Shown here: piece by piece, positions 18,683 through 28,164 of the stretch
How the letters are laid out: every line of letters begins with the position of its first letter
Position numbering within the stretch: the first letter of the stretch is position 1
Source of the DNA: Pseudomonas promysalinigenes
GTDB taxonomy: Bacteria > Pseudomonadota > Gammaproteobacteria > Pseudomonadales > Pseudomonadaceae
NCBI RefSeq assembly: GCF_014269025.2
Contig: NZ_CP077094.1
Location: 1,550,001 to 1,614,000 of the forward strand
Direction of reading: 5' to 3'
Length of the DNA stretch: 64,000 nt
Translations under genes and position numbers: made by a program
The notes under the pieces: model-generated
Database searches by the model: none
What the model saw: the letters and a program-made list of their open reading frames with translations, nothing else
Told to the model about the DNA's origin: nothing

Positions 18683-19723
18683 ATGAAGCAGCGGGTGATG
18701 ACGCAGGCCAGGCGTGGTGCCTGGCCGTCGGCGGCCGGCGCAATGCTGGCGCTGGTACTGGGAATATGGGCCGACAGCGCGCAGGCCGCTGCTGCCGATG
18801 AATACTCCACCGAATCCGCCAAGGCCAGCCAGAGCCTGCTGATTGGCGCGACCCATGCCGGCAAACGCCTTGTGGTGGTCGGTGATCGTGGCCACATTCT
18901 GTTTTCCGATGACCAAGGCATCACCTGGACCCAGGCCCGGGTGCCCACCCGGCAATTGCTCACCGCCGTGTTCTTCCTCGACGACAAGCGCGGCTGGGCG
19001 GTGGGTCACGATGCGCAGATTCTTGCCAGCAGCGACGGCGGCGCCACTTGGACCAAGCAATTCGAAGACCTGGCCCGCGAAGCGCCTCTGCTCGATGTCA
19101 CCTTCCTCGATGCACAGCATGGTTTTGCCGTGGGCGCCTATGGCGCGCTGCTGGAAACCCGCGACGGCGGCCAGCACTGGCAGGACATCGCCGAGCGCCT
19201 GGACAACCCCGACCAATTGCACCTCAATGGCATCGCCCGCGTGCGCGATGCTGGCCTGTTCATCGTCGGTGAGCAGGGCGGTATGTATCGCTCCAGCGAC
19301 GAAGGGCAGAGCTGGACCAAGGTGCAGGGCCCTTATGAAGGCTCGCTGTTCGGCGTGATAGGCACCGCCAAGGCGCAGACGCTGCTGGCTTACGGGCTAC
19401 GCGGCAATCTGTTCCGCTCAAGCGACTTCGGTGACAGTTGGCAGCCGATCGCCCTCAAGGTCGCCCGTGGCGAGCTCGAATTCGGCCTGGCAGGCGCTAC
19501 GCTTGTCGAGGATGGCAGCCTGGTGCTGGTCGGCAACGGCGGCAGCGTGCTGCGCAGCATCGATGACGGGCAGACGTTCAGTGTCTACAACCGCAGCGAC
19601 CGCATCGCGCTGGCCGGTGTCACTGGCCTGGCCGACGGCGGCCTGTTGCTGGTGGGGCAGGGTGGCGTACATCTGGCCAGTGCCGACGGCGCGCAGCGTG
19701 CGGCTAAGCAGGTGCGCCCATGA
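18683..19723 (+). CDS. Exported YCF48/BNR-repeat beta-propeller protein
   Basis: A 346-residue protein with a signal peptide ending ADSAQA-AAAD. The mature part is made of repeating blades with motifs such as SDDQGITWTQA, SSDGGATWTKQF, TRDGGQHWQDI and SSDEGQSWTKV, each an Asp-box of the photosystem II assembly factor HCF136/YCF48 and sialidase type. I chose ATG 18683 because AGGGG lies six bases upstream; the ATG at 18677 directly abuts it. The stop overlaps the first possible start of the RND gene, so the pair is an operon. It probably sits in the periplasm and helps the membrane partner; no substrate is known. Confidence 0.88.
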   Translation: MKQRVMTQARRGAWPSAAGAMLALVLGIWADSAQAAAADEYSTESAKASQSLLIGATHAGKRLVVVGDRGHILFSDDQGITWTQARVPTRQLLTAVFFLDDKRGWAVGHDAQILASSDGGATWTKQFEDLAREAPLLDVTFLDAQHGFAVGAYGALLETRDGGQHWQDIAERLDNPDQLHLNGIARVRDAGLFIVGEQGGMYRSSDEGQSWTKVQGPYEGSLFGVIGTAKAQTLLAYGLRGNLFRSSDFGDSWQPIALKVARGELEFGLAGATLVEDGSLVLVGNGGSVLRSIDDGQTFSVYNRSDRIALAGVTGLADGGLLLVGQGGVHLASADGAQRAAKQVRP

Positions 19724-19743
19724 CCAGCAGGGAGAGTATCACC

Positions 19744-22119
19744 ATGCACCCGCATCATCAGGACAAGGCGACACTGCTAGAACGCCTGATCTTCAACAAC
19801 CGCCCGGTGGTCATCGCCCTGTGCCTGCTGGTGAGCATTTTCCTGTTCTGGCAAGCCACGCAGATCCGCCCCTCGACCAGTTTCGAGAAAATGATCCCGC
19901 TGCAGCATCCATTCATCGAACAGATGATGGCCCACCGCAGCGACCTGGCCAACTTGGGCAACACCGTGCGTATCTCGGTCGAGGCGGTCAACGGCGACAT
20001 CTTCGACAAGGACTACATGGAAACCCTTCGCCAGATCCATGACGAGGTGTTCTACATTCCAGGCGTCGATCGCGCCGGGCTCAAGTCGCTTTGGAGCCCG
20101 AGCGTGCGCTGGAGCGAGGTGACAGAAGAAGGGTTTTCAGGCGGTGAGGTGATCCCCAATACCTATGATGGGTCCCAGCAGAGCCTGGATACCCTGCGCG
20201 ACAACGTGCTCAAATCTGGCCAGGTTGGGCGCCTGGTGGGTAACAACTTCAAGTCCAGCATCGTCGACGTGCCGCTGCTCGAAAGCTTCCCTGACCCCAA
20301 TGACCCCGGCAAGCAGGTCAAACTCGACTACCAGCAGTTCTCGCACCAACTTGAAGAAAAGATCCGCGACAAGTTCCAGGCGCAGAATCCCAACGTCAAG
20401 ATCCACATCATTGGCTTTGCCAAGAAGGTCGGTGACCTGATCGACGGCCTGGTGATGGTGGCGATGTTCTTCGGCATCGCGCTGGTGATTACCTGGGTGC
20501 TGCTCTACTGGTTTACCTGGTGCATCCGCAGCACCATCGCCGTCCTCATCACCACCCTGGTGGCAGTGGTCTGGCAACTGGGCCTGATGCATGCGGTCGG
20601 CTTCGGCCTGGACCCTTACTCGATGCTGGTGCCGTTCCTGATCTTCGCGATCGGTATTTCCCACGGTGTGCAGAAGATCAATGGCATCGCCTTGCAGTCC
20701 AGTGATGCGGACAATGCCTTGACCGCCGCCCGGCGCACCTTCCGCCAGTTGTTCCTGCCTGGGATGATTGCCATTCTTGCCGACGCCGTCGGGTTCATCA
20801 CCCTGCTGATCATCGACATCGGGGTGATCCGCGAGTTGGCCATCGGCGCGTCCATCGGGGTGGCGGTGATCGTGTTCACCAACCTGATCTTGCTCCCGGT
20901 AGCGATTTCCTATGTTGGCATCAGCAAGAAGGCCATCGAGCGCAGCAAGAAGGACGCTACCCGCGAGCACCCGTTCTGGCGCCTGTTGGCGAACTTCGCC
21001 AGCGCCAAGGTGGCTCCAGTGTCGATCGTTCTGGCCTTGATCGCGTTCGCAGGTGGCCTGTGGTACAGCCAGAACCTGAAGATCGGCGACCTCGACCAGG
21101 GCGCGCCAGAACTGCGCCCGGACTCGCGCTACAACCAGGACAACAACTTTATCATCAGCAACTATTCAACCAGCTCCGATGTGCTGGTGATCATGGTCAA
21201 GACCCCGGCTGAAAGCTGCTCGGTCTACTCGACCATGGCGCCGATCGACGAGTTGATGTGGACCATGCAGAACACCCCAGGCGTGCAGTCGGCGATCTCC
21301 TTGGTAACCGTTTCCAAACAGGTGATCAAGGGCATGAACGAGGGCAGCCTGAAATGGGAAACCCTGTCGCGCAACCCGGACATCCTCAACAACTCCATCG
21401 CCCGCGCTGACGGCCTGTACAACGCCGACTGTTCGTTGGCACCGGTGCTGGTGTTCCTCAACGACCACAAAGCCGAAACCCTGGAGCGGGTGACAGCCGT
21501 GGCCAAGGCGTTCGCCGACAGCCATGACAAAGAGGGCCTGCAGTTCCTCCTGGCGGCAGGTAATGCCGGTATCGAGGCGGCCACCAACGAGGTCATCAAG
21601 TCGGCCGAGCTGACCATCCTGATCCTGGTTTATCTGTGCGTGGCGGCGATGTGCATGATCACCTTCCGCTCGTTTGCTGCAACACTCTGCATCGTGCTAC
21701 CGCTGGTACTGACGTCGGTGCTGGGGAACGCCTTGATGGCATTCATGGGCATTGGCGTGAAGGTCGCTACCTTGCCGGTGGTGGCCCTGGGCGTGGGCAT
21801 CGGCGTGGACTACGGCATCTACATCTACAGCCGGCTGGAAAGCTTCCTGCGTGCCGGGCTGCCGTTGCAGGAAGCCTACTATCAGACCCTGCGCTCGACG
21901 GGTAAGGCCGTGTTGTTCACCGGCCTGTGCCTGGCGATCGGCGTGTGCACCTGGATCTTCTCGGCCATCAAGTTCCAGGCCGACATGGGCCTGATGCTGA
22001 CCTTCATGCTGCTGTGGAACATGTTCGGTGCGCTATGGCTGCTGCCAGCACTGGCGCGGTTCCTGATCAAGCCTGAGAAAATGGCAGGTAAGCAGGGCGG
22101 TTCGATCTTCGCCCATTGA
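19744..22119 (+). CDS. MMPL/RND-superfamily membrane transporter
   Basis: A 791-residue inner-membrane protein with two repeats, each a single helix, a periplasmic domain and a group of five helices. The first large loop runs from about residue 40 to 225 and the second from about 440 to 610. Helix clusters include MVAMFFGIALVITWVLLYW and, in the second half, PVVALGVGIGVDYGIYIYSR, the RND helix with acidic residues for proton coupling. GGGAGAG lies eight bases before ATG 19744; the ATG at 19720 overlaps the upstream stop. The subfamily includes lipid and hopanoid exporters, so a lipid-like substrate is reasonable inference. No membrane-fusion protein or outer-membrane channel is nearby. Confidence 0.9.
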   Translation: MHPHHQDKATLLERLIFNNRPVVIALCLLVSIFLFWQATQIRPSTSFEKMIPLQHPFIEQMMAHRSDLANLGNTVRISVEAVNGDIFDKDYMETLRQIHDEVFYIPGVDRAGLKSLWSPSVRWSEVTEEGFSGGEVIPNTYDGSQQSLDTLRDNVLKSGQVGRLVGNNFKSSIVDVPLLESFPDPNDPGKQVKLDYQQFSHQLEEKIRDKFQAQNPNVKIHIIGFAKKVGDLIDGLVMVAMFFGIALVITWVLLYWFTWCIRSTIAVLITTLVAVVWQLGLMHAVGFGLDPYSMLVPFLIFAIGISHGVQKINGIALQSSDADNALTAARRTFRQLFLPGMIAILADAVGFITLLIIDIGVIRELAIGASIGVAVIVFTNLILLPVAISYVGISKKAIERSKKDATREHPFWRLLANFASAKVAPVSIVLALIAFAGGLWYSQNLKIGDLDQGAPELRPDSRYNQDNNFIISNYSTSSDVLVIMVKTPAESCSVYSTMAPIDELMWTMQNTPGVQSAISLVTVSKQVIKGMNEGSLKWETLSRNPDILNNSIARADGLYNADCSLAPVLVFLNDHKAETLERVTAVAKAFADSHDKEGLQFLLAAGNAGIEAATNEVIKSAELTILILVYLCVAAMCMITFRSFAATLCIVLPLVLTSVLGNALMAFMGIGVKVATLPVVALGVGIGVDYGIYIYSRLESFLRAGLPLQEAYYQTLRSTGKAVLFTGLCLAIGVCTWIFSAIKFQADMGLMLTFMLLWNMFGALWLLPALARFLIKPEKMAGKQGGSIFAH

Positions 22120-22187
22120 TGCATCACCGGGGGGCCGCAATGCGGCCCTCAGGTTATACTGCGGGCTCATTTCTCTACGGTATTCCC

Positions 22188-22478
22188 ATGTCCCCCCTCG
22201 CTACCGCCCTCACTTGCTGCGACATGCTCCTGATCGATGGCCTGCATGCCTTCGAGTTCACCTGCGACGAAGCCGGCCTTTCCATCGAATGCATGGACGG
22301 CCGCCAGCACCGCCGCTGGTCGTTCACCCCGGAGCAGGTCGCGGCCGCTGTAGGCGAAGGTGATCAATGGCAACTAAGCGATGCCCAGGGCGAGCATCGT
22401 CTAGTCTGTATGAGTGCCTTTCGCGCCCCGGATGAAGACGATGATGAACCGGACCTGGACCAGCCTGCTGACCGCTAG
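22188..22478 (+). CDS. Small DUF5629-like protein
   Basis: A 96-residue protein starting MSPLATALTCCDMLLIDGLH with an acidic C-terminus (DEDDDEPDLDQ). It resembles the Pseudomonas family I remember as DUF5629, an uncharacterised cytoplasmic protein; the memory is moderate, not checked. A TATACT element at 22155-22160 might be its -10, after a GC hairpin at 22132-22148. The 3' end overlaps the next gene by 38 bases in another frame, suggesting coupled translation. Confidence 0.6.
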   Translation: MSPLATALTCCDMLLIDGLHAFEFTCDEAGLSIECMDGRQHRRWSFTPEQVAAAVGEGDQWQLSDAQGEHRLVCMSAFRAPDEDDDEPDLDQPADR

Positions 22479-23574
22479 CCTGATGAGCCTGACAATCACC
22501 GCCAATGCTGCCACCTTGCTCGTGGGCAGCTACACAGACGGCCACAGCCAAGGCATCTATCGCTATGCCTTCGATCCCAAGACCGGCCAGATTGCCTCGC
22601 CGCCGCTACAGGTCGTTGACAGCGTAAGCCCGTCCTGGCTGGTGCTCTCAGCGGACCATCGCCAGCTGTTTGCCGTCAACGAAACGCCTGATGGCAAGGT
22701 TTCCAGCTTCAGTATCGCTGCCGACGGGCAGATCAAGTTGCTGAACCAGGTGAGCAGCCGGGGCGATGAGCCAACCCACGCCAGCCTCAGCCGCGACCAG
22801 CGCTATCTGTTCGTCGCCAACTACGCCGTCGCCCCCGACCCCGGTGGCAGTTTGGTGGTTATCCCGGTGGCCAAGGACGGCAAGCTCCAGGACGGTATAC
22901 AGCAATTGCGCCATGCACCCAGCGGCGTCAACCCTGAGCGCCAGGCAGGCGGGCACGTTCACTCGCTGGTACTGTCGCCGGACGGCCAACATGTGTATGC
23001 CTGCGACCTTGGGGCCGACAAGGTGTTCATTTACCGCTATGACGGCGCCAGCCCCGACCAGCCGCTGAGTGCGGCGGTGCCGGCGTCGGTGGACTTGCCG
23101 CCTGGCAGTGGGCCGCGGCACCTGCTGTTCGATGCCAAGGGCCGGCATGCCTACCTGACGCTGGAGATGAGTGGCGAGGTGGTAATGTTCGACGTCAAGG
23201 ACGCCGTGCTGCAGGCGCGTCAGCGCCTGCCGCTTACCGATCAGCAGGATGCCGCCGCCAAGGCTTCCGGCGGGCTGCACTTGTCGGCCGATGGGCGTTT
23301 TCTCTACGTGAGCAACCGCGGCACAGCGAATGAGATCGTGGTGTTCAGCGTGAACAAGGATGACGGTCAGCTGACGTTGCTGCAGCGCCATTCGGTGCAA
23401 GGCGATCACCCGCGGGAGTTTGCACTGGACCCCAGCGGCAACTACCTGCTGGTGGCCAACCAGAAAAGTAACCAGATCGTGGTCATGCGCCGTGACCTGC
23501 GCAGCGGCAAGCTCGGCGAGACGGTGCAGACCTTCACGCAGGATGCGCCATCGGATCTCAAGTTCGTCGAGTAA
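22441..23574 (+). CDS. Exported lactonase family protein (6-phosphogluconolactonase-type seven-bladed propeller)
   Basis: A 377-residue beta-propeller of the lactonase family (PF10282) beginning with a signal peptide, MMNRTWTSLLTASLMSLTI followed by TANA. Blades show HVYACDLGADKVFIYRYD, DLPPGSGPRHLLFD and FLYVSNRGTANEIVVF. E. coli YbhE of this family is a cytoplasmic 6-phosphogluconolactonase, but here the signal sequence implies a periplasmic place and perhaps another lactone or muconolactone substrate. The start is one of three nearby ATGs (22432, 22441, 22444). It overlaps the DUF5629-like gene. Confidence 0.8.
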   Translation: MMNRTWTSLLTASLMSLTITANAATLLVGSYTDGHSQGIYRYAFDPKTGQIASPPLQVVDSVSPSWLVLSADHRQLFAVNETPDGKVSSFSIAADGQIKLLNQVSSRGDEPTHASLSRDQRYLFVANYAVAPDPGGSLVVIPVAKDGKLQDGIQQLRHAPSGVNPERQAGGHVHSLVLSPDGQHVYACDLGADKVFIYRYDGASPDQPLSAAVPASVDLPPGSGPRHLLFDAKGRHAYLTLEMSGEVVMFDVKDAVLQARQRLPLTDQQDAAAKASGGLHLSADGRFLYVSNRGTANEIVVFSVNKDDGQLTLLQRHSVQGDHPREFALDPSGNYLLVANQKSNQIVVMRRDLRSGKLGETVQTFTQDAPSDLKFVE

Positions 23575-23697
23575 CCATCGATAGCGGTGATAAGCCTTAG
23601 CAGTGCAATGAATTTCTGCAGCGGATCTGGGCGGCGTACGTTTGACCTAAGGCCCAAGTGGCTCAACGTCAAACTCTACAAGTCGAGGTCCGCCACC

Positions 23698-23874
23698 ATG
23701 AACTTCAATCTGTTCCCCGTTATCGCCGCATCGGCCATTTCTGCTTCTGTGGTGTTGCCAGCCCATGCCCATGCTGACGGCATCAAGGCAACGGCAACCC
23801 ACAGTTACACCCAGCAGTACCTGCGCCAAAGCGCCACCTTCCATGCGGCGTTGAGTGGCAAGCACAGCCACTGA
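23698..23874 (+). CDS. Small exported peptide, 58 residues
   Basis: A short frame encoding a signal peptide (MNFNLFPVIAASAISASVV then LPAHAHA) and a mature part of about 32 residues beginning DGIKATATHSYTQQYL and ending GKHSH. GAGG stands nine bases before the ATG. The hydrophobic stretch, the small-residue cleavage site and the ribosome site support a real gene. The product has no recognised family and no Cys. It lies 123 bases after the lactonase stop and is convergent with the glutathione S-transferase gene. Function is unknown. Confidence 0.6.
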   Translation: MNFNLFPVIAASAISASVVLPAHAHADGIKATATHSYTQQYLRQSATFHAALSGKHSH

Positions 23875-23929
23875 CCTGGCCTGCGGGTAAACCAGCATCA
23901 GCAGGAACCAAGCTGCAGCAAAGCAGGTT

Positions 23930-24523
23930 CTAGCGAGCCATCACTGACGTGAACAGCTGCGAAGCCAACCACCCCGCCAGCCAGCTGCGCACACGCGGAT
24001 AAGCCGCCTCGGCGAACCACTGCGGTTCGACCCCGGCAAACTGGCGCACCAGCGGTAGCAGGGCGGCGTCGGCCAGGCTTGGATGATCGGCCAGCAAATA
24101 CGGCCGGCCCTCGAGCAACTGTTCAAGCTCCGCCAGCCAATACTCCCCCTGCTGGCGGTAGTGCTCGCGGGTATGCTCAGGGTAACGCTCGGCATATTTG
24201 TACAGGTTCACCTGCGCCTTGAACGTGCTGTCGTTACGGGCTATCAGGGCTTGGGCATGCTGTGCAGCAGCGGGGTCGGCCAACAGGCGCCAGTCCTGTG
24301 GATCGTGCTGCTCGAGCGCCCAGCGCATGATGTCCAGGCTCTCATCCAGTACACCTGCCCCAGTATCGAGCACCGGCACCGTGCCCTTGGGCGACAGAGC
24401 CAGCAGTGCTGCAGGCTTGTTTTTCATCGCCACCTCGACTACCTGCACCGTACAGCCTGCGTAGCGTAGCGCCAGGCGTGCACGCATCGCCCAGGGGCAG
24501 CGGCGGAATGAATAGAGGATCAT
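23930..24523 (-). CDS. Glutathione S-transferase family protein
   Basis: A 197-residue protein with a thioredoxin-fold N-domain (ILYSFRRCPWAMRARLAL, the CPWA active-site-like start) and an alpha-helical C-domain ending near PRVRSWLAGW. The cis-Pro strand is KGTVPVLD and the DES motif follows as LDESLDIMRW. The substrate is not predictable. The ATG at 24523 overlaps the sbcC stop (ATGA), and a GTG at 24529 would be an alternative start two codons earlier. It is third in the sbcD-sbcC operon, an unexpected partner of nuclease genes. Confidence 0.88.
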   Translation of the reverse strand: MILYSFRRCPWAMRARLALRYAGCTVQVVEVAMKNKPAALLALSPKGTVPVLDTGAGVLDESLDIMRWALEQHDPQDWRLLADPAAAQHAQALIARNDSTFKAQVNLYKYAERYPEHTREHYRQQGEYWLAELEQLLEGRPYLLADHPSLADAALLPLVRQFAGVEPQWFAEAAYPRVRSWLAGWLASQLFTSVMAR

Positions 24524-27500
24524 CCGCACACCTGCACATCGCTCAACCCATTGCCCTGGCGGCGCACCTGGATCTGCACTGGGATCCGTTCGTGCATTTC
24601 CTGTACGTGGGAGATGACCGCGACCTTGCGCCCCTGTGCCTGCAAACCGTCAAGGGCATCCATGGCCAGTTGCAGCGACTCGGGGTCCAGGCTACCAAAC
24701 CCTTCATCGATGAACAGCGATTCAATGCGCAAGGTGCTCGAGGCCATCGAGGCCAGGCCCAGGGCCAATGCCAGCGAAACCAGGAATGTTTCACCGCCAG
24801 ACAGTGAGTGCACCGAGCGCAGTTCATCGCCCATTTCGGTATCCAGTACCAGCAGACCCAGGGCGCTGCCACCACGCTTGAGCCGATAACGACGCGCCAA
24901 TTGGCGCAATTGGGCATTGGCGTGGTGCAACAGCAAGTCGAGGTTGTAGCCTTGGGCGATTTTGCGGAACACATCGCCTGAGGCCGAGCCGATCAGCGCG
25001 TTGAGCCGGGCCCAACGCTGCCACTGGGTGTAAGCCTGCTCGATTTCTGCCGCCAGCGCCTGGCTCGCCTGCTGGCGGCGTTGGTCATCGGCTTGCTGCG
25101 CGCGCAATTCGGCGCAGAGCTGTTCATGCTCGGCCAGGCGTTGGCGTATCGAGCCCAGGGCGAGCTCAAGCTCTTCGACGGTCGCCTGCACACTCATCTG
25201 CGCCGCGTGCTGCTCTAGCCGTTGCGCCCGCTCCTGGAGCAATACGTGGCTCTGTTCGAGAGTTTTCTCGGCCAGTTGCAGGCGCTGGCGTAGCTCGCTC
25301 AACTGGCCTTCGTCGATGGCTAGCAGGCGATCGAGCCCAGCGTCGTCGAGCTCTGGGTGCGCTGCGCGCCACTGGGCGATATCGCCTTGCAGCTGCTGGC
25401 ATTCATCGTTCAGCGCCTGCTGTTGCTGGGCGGTGGCCTTGAGCTCACTTGCCAGTTGCACGCCCTGTGTGCGCAGGTCCTGAAGGCGCTGGGTGGTTTC
25501 TGCATCGGCGGCGCGGGCTTGTTCGAGCTGGCTGTCCAGATGCTGTTGCCAGGCTTCGGCGCTGGCGTGTTCGGCCAGCAACTCGGTCAAGGCGGCCTGG
25601 GCCTGCTGGTGTTGCGTGTCGAGTTCGGCGAGCTGCTGCTGCGCCTGCGCCAGCCCCTGAATGCGCAGCTGTTGCTGGTCGCGCAGTTTGTCCAACTGTT
25701 GCTGGCGCGCCTGCAGCTCGTCTTGTTCGTCCTTGCGCTGCTCCAGTTGCTGCAGGCGTTGGGAGATCTGCTGGTCGAGGGCCATGAAAGCGTTGGCTGG
25801 GTCATCGCCCAAGGCCTTGAGCACATCGCCCGGCAGCACACCTGCCAAGTCATCGAGCCCTTGTTGCAGCAGCCGTTCATCGCTGGCCATTGCCTGGTGC
25901 TGTTGGTCCAGATGACGCTGGGCCTGCTGTTGGGCCTGCTCGGCGACCTGCAATTGTTGGTTCAGGCGGGCGGCATCTTTTTGCAGGGCGAGCAGGGTGC
26001 TTTGACGTTTCTCGTCCTTGCCGATTTCCTCCTCCAGGCGTTGTAACTGGCTGTCGAGCCAGGCGCTGCGGGCCTTGTCGGCTTGCGGCGCGAGCGCGGG
26101 CCAGAGGCTATGGGCTTGCAATTGTGCCAGCAGTGGCTGCAACTGCTCGCTCATGGTCTGCTGCTGTTGCTGATGGTCCTTGAGCTGGGCGTTCACTACA
26201 CCGAGTTGAGTGCGCAGCTCAACCAGTTTGCCGTTGAGGGTTTCGACCTGCTTTTGCGCAGCGTCCTCTTCAGCCTGATCATGGCGACCGAGGCTTTGCA
26301 GCAGTGCGTCGGGCTGGTGAAACGGATGATCGGCACTGCCGCACACTGGGCAGGGCTCGCCATCGCGCAGTTGGCCGCGCAGTTCTTCGACGCTGGTGTT
26401 ACGTGCCAGGCGCTGGCGTTGCAGCAGCTGACGGGTAAGATTGAGCGCCTGTTCGGCCGCTTCGAGCTCAGCCTTGGCCGCGGTCCCTTCGCCGATGAGC
26501 TGCTGGCGCTGTTGCATGGCTTGCAGCTGACGTTCACGCACGGCATCCAGCTGTTGGCGCAGTTCCTGTTCACGGCCATGTAGGCGTGATAGCTCCTCGA
26601 CGGCGCGTTGTTGCTTGCGGTTGTCCTGCAGCATGTTGCCGAGCAGGTCGATCTGTTCAGCCAACGCTTGGGGTTCAGCCTTGGCTTCGCGGAACAACAG
26701 CTCGAGCTGCTCACGCTCAGCTTGCAGGTGTGCGTTGGCCTGACTGGCTTGAGCCTGCAGGGTCGGTAGCTCCTCGCGGCCCTTGGCCAGGCGGCCGCCA
26801 ATCAACATCACTTGCTTGAGTTGTGGCAGGTAGGCCTGCCAGGCATTGGCCAGGCCAGCCAGATGCTGGCTGTCGACCAGGGCGGCGTCGATCATCGCCA
26901 ACTGTTGTTCGCAACGCTGCTGCTGTTGCTCGGTTTGCAGCAGGTGCTGCTGCCCGTCGGCCACCTGCTGTTCGGCAAGCTGACAGGCAGTTTGCTGCTC
27001 GAGCTGCTGCTGGCCGAGGCGGGCCAAGGTGTCTTCGCCTGCGAACGCCTGGCGTAGGCGCGGCGCACTTTCGCTGTGCAGGGCCTGGCTGTGGGCCAAG
27101 GCTTCGCGGGCGGCGATTTGCGCCTGCTCCAACGCCGCGGTGTGTGTCTGCAGCTCCAATTGCTGGCGTTGTTGTTCGGCGAGCTGCTCGGCCAGCGGGG
27201 CCAGTTGCAGGCGCAGGATCTGCTGGCGGTGGAATTGATGCCGCTGCGGCGCCAGGCGCTCGAGGCGCTGCAAGTCCGTGCGCTGGTCGACCAGTTGCTG
27301 CCAGCTTTGCTCGGCAGCTTGCAGGCTGGCCTGGGCTTGGGCGTGCTGAGTGTTCAGCTGACGTTGTTCAGCGAGCCAGTTGCGCTGCTGCTCCAGCTGA
27401 CGCTCGCCGGCCTGGTCGGCCTTTAACTGCTGCAACGCCTGCTCCAGGCGCTGGTCGAGCTCAGCGCGCACTTGAGCGGCCATCGGCAGCAGATGGCTGG

Positions 27501-28164
27501 CGCGCTCTTTGAGGGCATTGTGGGTTTCGGCGGTTTCCCGGGCCTTGCTGAACGCACGCTGGCCCAAACGGGTATAGATGGAGGTGTTGGTGAGCTTTTC
27601 CAAAAGCTCGCTGCGCTCTTTGTCATCGGCCTTGAGGAACGCGCTGAACTCGCTCTGGGCCAGCATCACCGCACGGGTGAACTGCTCGAAATTCAGGCCC
27701 AGGCGGGCTTCGATCAATTGCTTGTATTCGCTCTTGCCGCTGCCCAGCACCTGTTCGCTGTCGAGGTCATACAGGCTCTGGCGGCTGAGCTGGAGCTTGC
27801 CGTTGGCCTTGTCGCGGGCGCGGTTGGCTTCCCAGCGCGCACGGTAGCGATGGCCATCGATGCCGATGAAATCAACTTCGGCAAAGCCGCTACCGGTCCC
27901 GCGACGCAGGAGGTTGCGCGGGTCCGATGTAGGGATCTCGCCTTCGCCGTCCGGTACCTTCGCTTCACGGGCGATATCGTTCAGGCGCGGCACGGTGCCG
28001 AACAAGGCCAGGCACAAGGCATCGAGCAGGGTGCTCTTGCCGGCGCCGGTCGGCCCGGTGATGGCGAACAGGCCGGCACTGGCCAAGGGCTCGGTGGTGA
28101 AATCGATGTCGACTGGGCCGGCCAGGGAGGCCAGGTTCTTCAGGCGGATGGCGAGAATCTTCAT
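24520..28164 (-). CDS. sbcC: Exonuclease SbcCD, ATPase subunit
   Basis: A 1214-residue SMC/Rad50-type ATPase that partners SbcD to cut hairpins and process double-strand DNA ends. The Walker A motif GPTGAGKS is at residues 37-44. Long coiled coils rich in Gln, Leu, Ala and Glu fill the middle, with the zinc hook CPVC (C605 and C608) at the turn. The ABC signature LSGGETFLVSLALALGLA and Walker B IESLFIDEGFGSLD are near the C-terminus. The start overlaps the sbcD stop by four bases. The length is usual for pseudomonad SbcC, and all motifs are intact. Confidence 0.97.
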   Translation of the reverse strand: MKILAIRLKNLASLAGPVDIDFTTEPLASAGLFAITGPTGAGKSTLLDALCLALFGTVPRLNDIAREAKVPDGEGEIPTSDPRNLLRRGTGSGFAEVDFIGIDGHRYRARWEANRARDKANGKLQLSRQSLYDLDSEQVLGSGKSEYKQLIEARLGLNFEQFTRAVMLAQSEFSAFLKADDKERSELLEKLTNTSIYTRLGQRAFSKARETAETHNALKERASHLLPMAAQVRAELDQRLEQALQQLKADQAGERQLEQQRNWLAEQRQLNTQHAQAQASLQAAEQSWQQLVDQRTDLQRLERLAPQRHQFHRQQILRLQLAPLAEQLAEQQRQQLELQTHTAALEQAQIAAREALAHSQALHSESAPRLRQAFAGEDTLARLGQQQLEQQTACQLAEQQVADGQQHLLQTEQQQQRCEQQLAMIDAALVDSQHLAGLANAWQAYLPQLKQVMLIGGRLAKGREELPTLQAQASQANAHLQAEREQLELLFREAKAEPQALAEQIDLLGNMLQDNRKQQRAVEELSRLHGREQELRQQLDAVRERQLQAMQQRQQLIGEGTAAKAELEAAEQALNLTRQLLQRQRLARNTSVEELRGQLRDGEPCPVCGSADHPFHQPDALLQSLGRHDQAEEDAAQKQVETLNGKLVELRTQLGVVNAQLKDHQQQQQTMSEQLQPLLAQLQAHSLWPALAPQADKARSAWLDSQLQRLEEEIGKDEKRQSTLLALQKDAARLNQQLQVAEQAQQQAQRHLDQQHQAMASDERLLQQGLDDLAGVLPGDVLKALGDDPANAFMALDQQISQRLQQLEQRKDEQDELQARQQQLDKLRDQQQLRIQGLAQAQQQLAELDTQHQQAQAALTELLAEHASAEAWQQHLDSQLEQARAADAETTQRLQDLRTQGVQLASELKATAQQQQALNDECQQLQGDIAQWRAAHPELDDAGLDRLLAIDEGQLSELRQRLQLAEKTLEQSHVLLQERAQRLEQHAAQMSVQATVEELELALGSIRQRLAEHEQLCAELRAQQADDQRRQQASQALAAEIEQAYTQWQRWARLNALIGSASGDVFRKIAQGYNLDLLLHHANAQLRQLARRYRLKRGGSALGLLVLDTEMGDELRSVHSLSGGETFLVSLALALGLASMASSTLRIESLFIDEGFGSLDPESLQLAMDALDGLQAQGRKVAVISHVQEMHERIPVQIQVRRQGNGLSDVQVCG

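Noticed and set aside
22132..22148. A GGGCCGC/GCGGCCC hairpin after the RND gene as a terminator
   Set aside because: It lacks a T run on the plus strand and the DUF5629-like gene follows closely; it may be a weak terminator or nothing.
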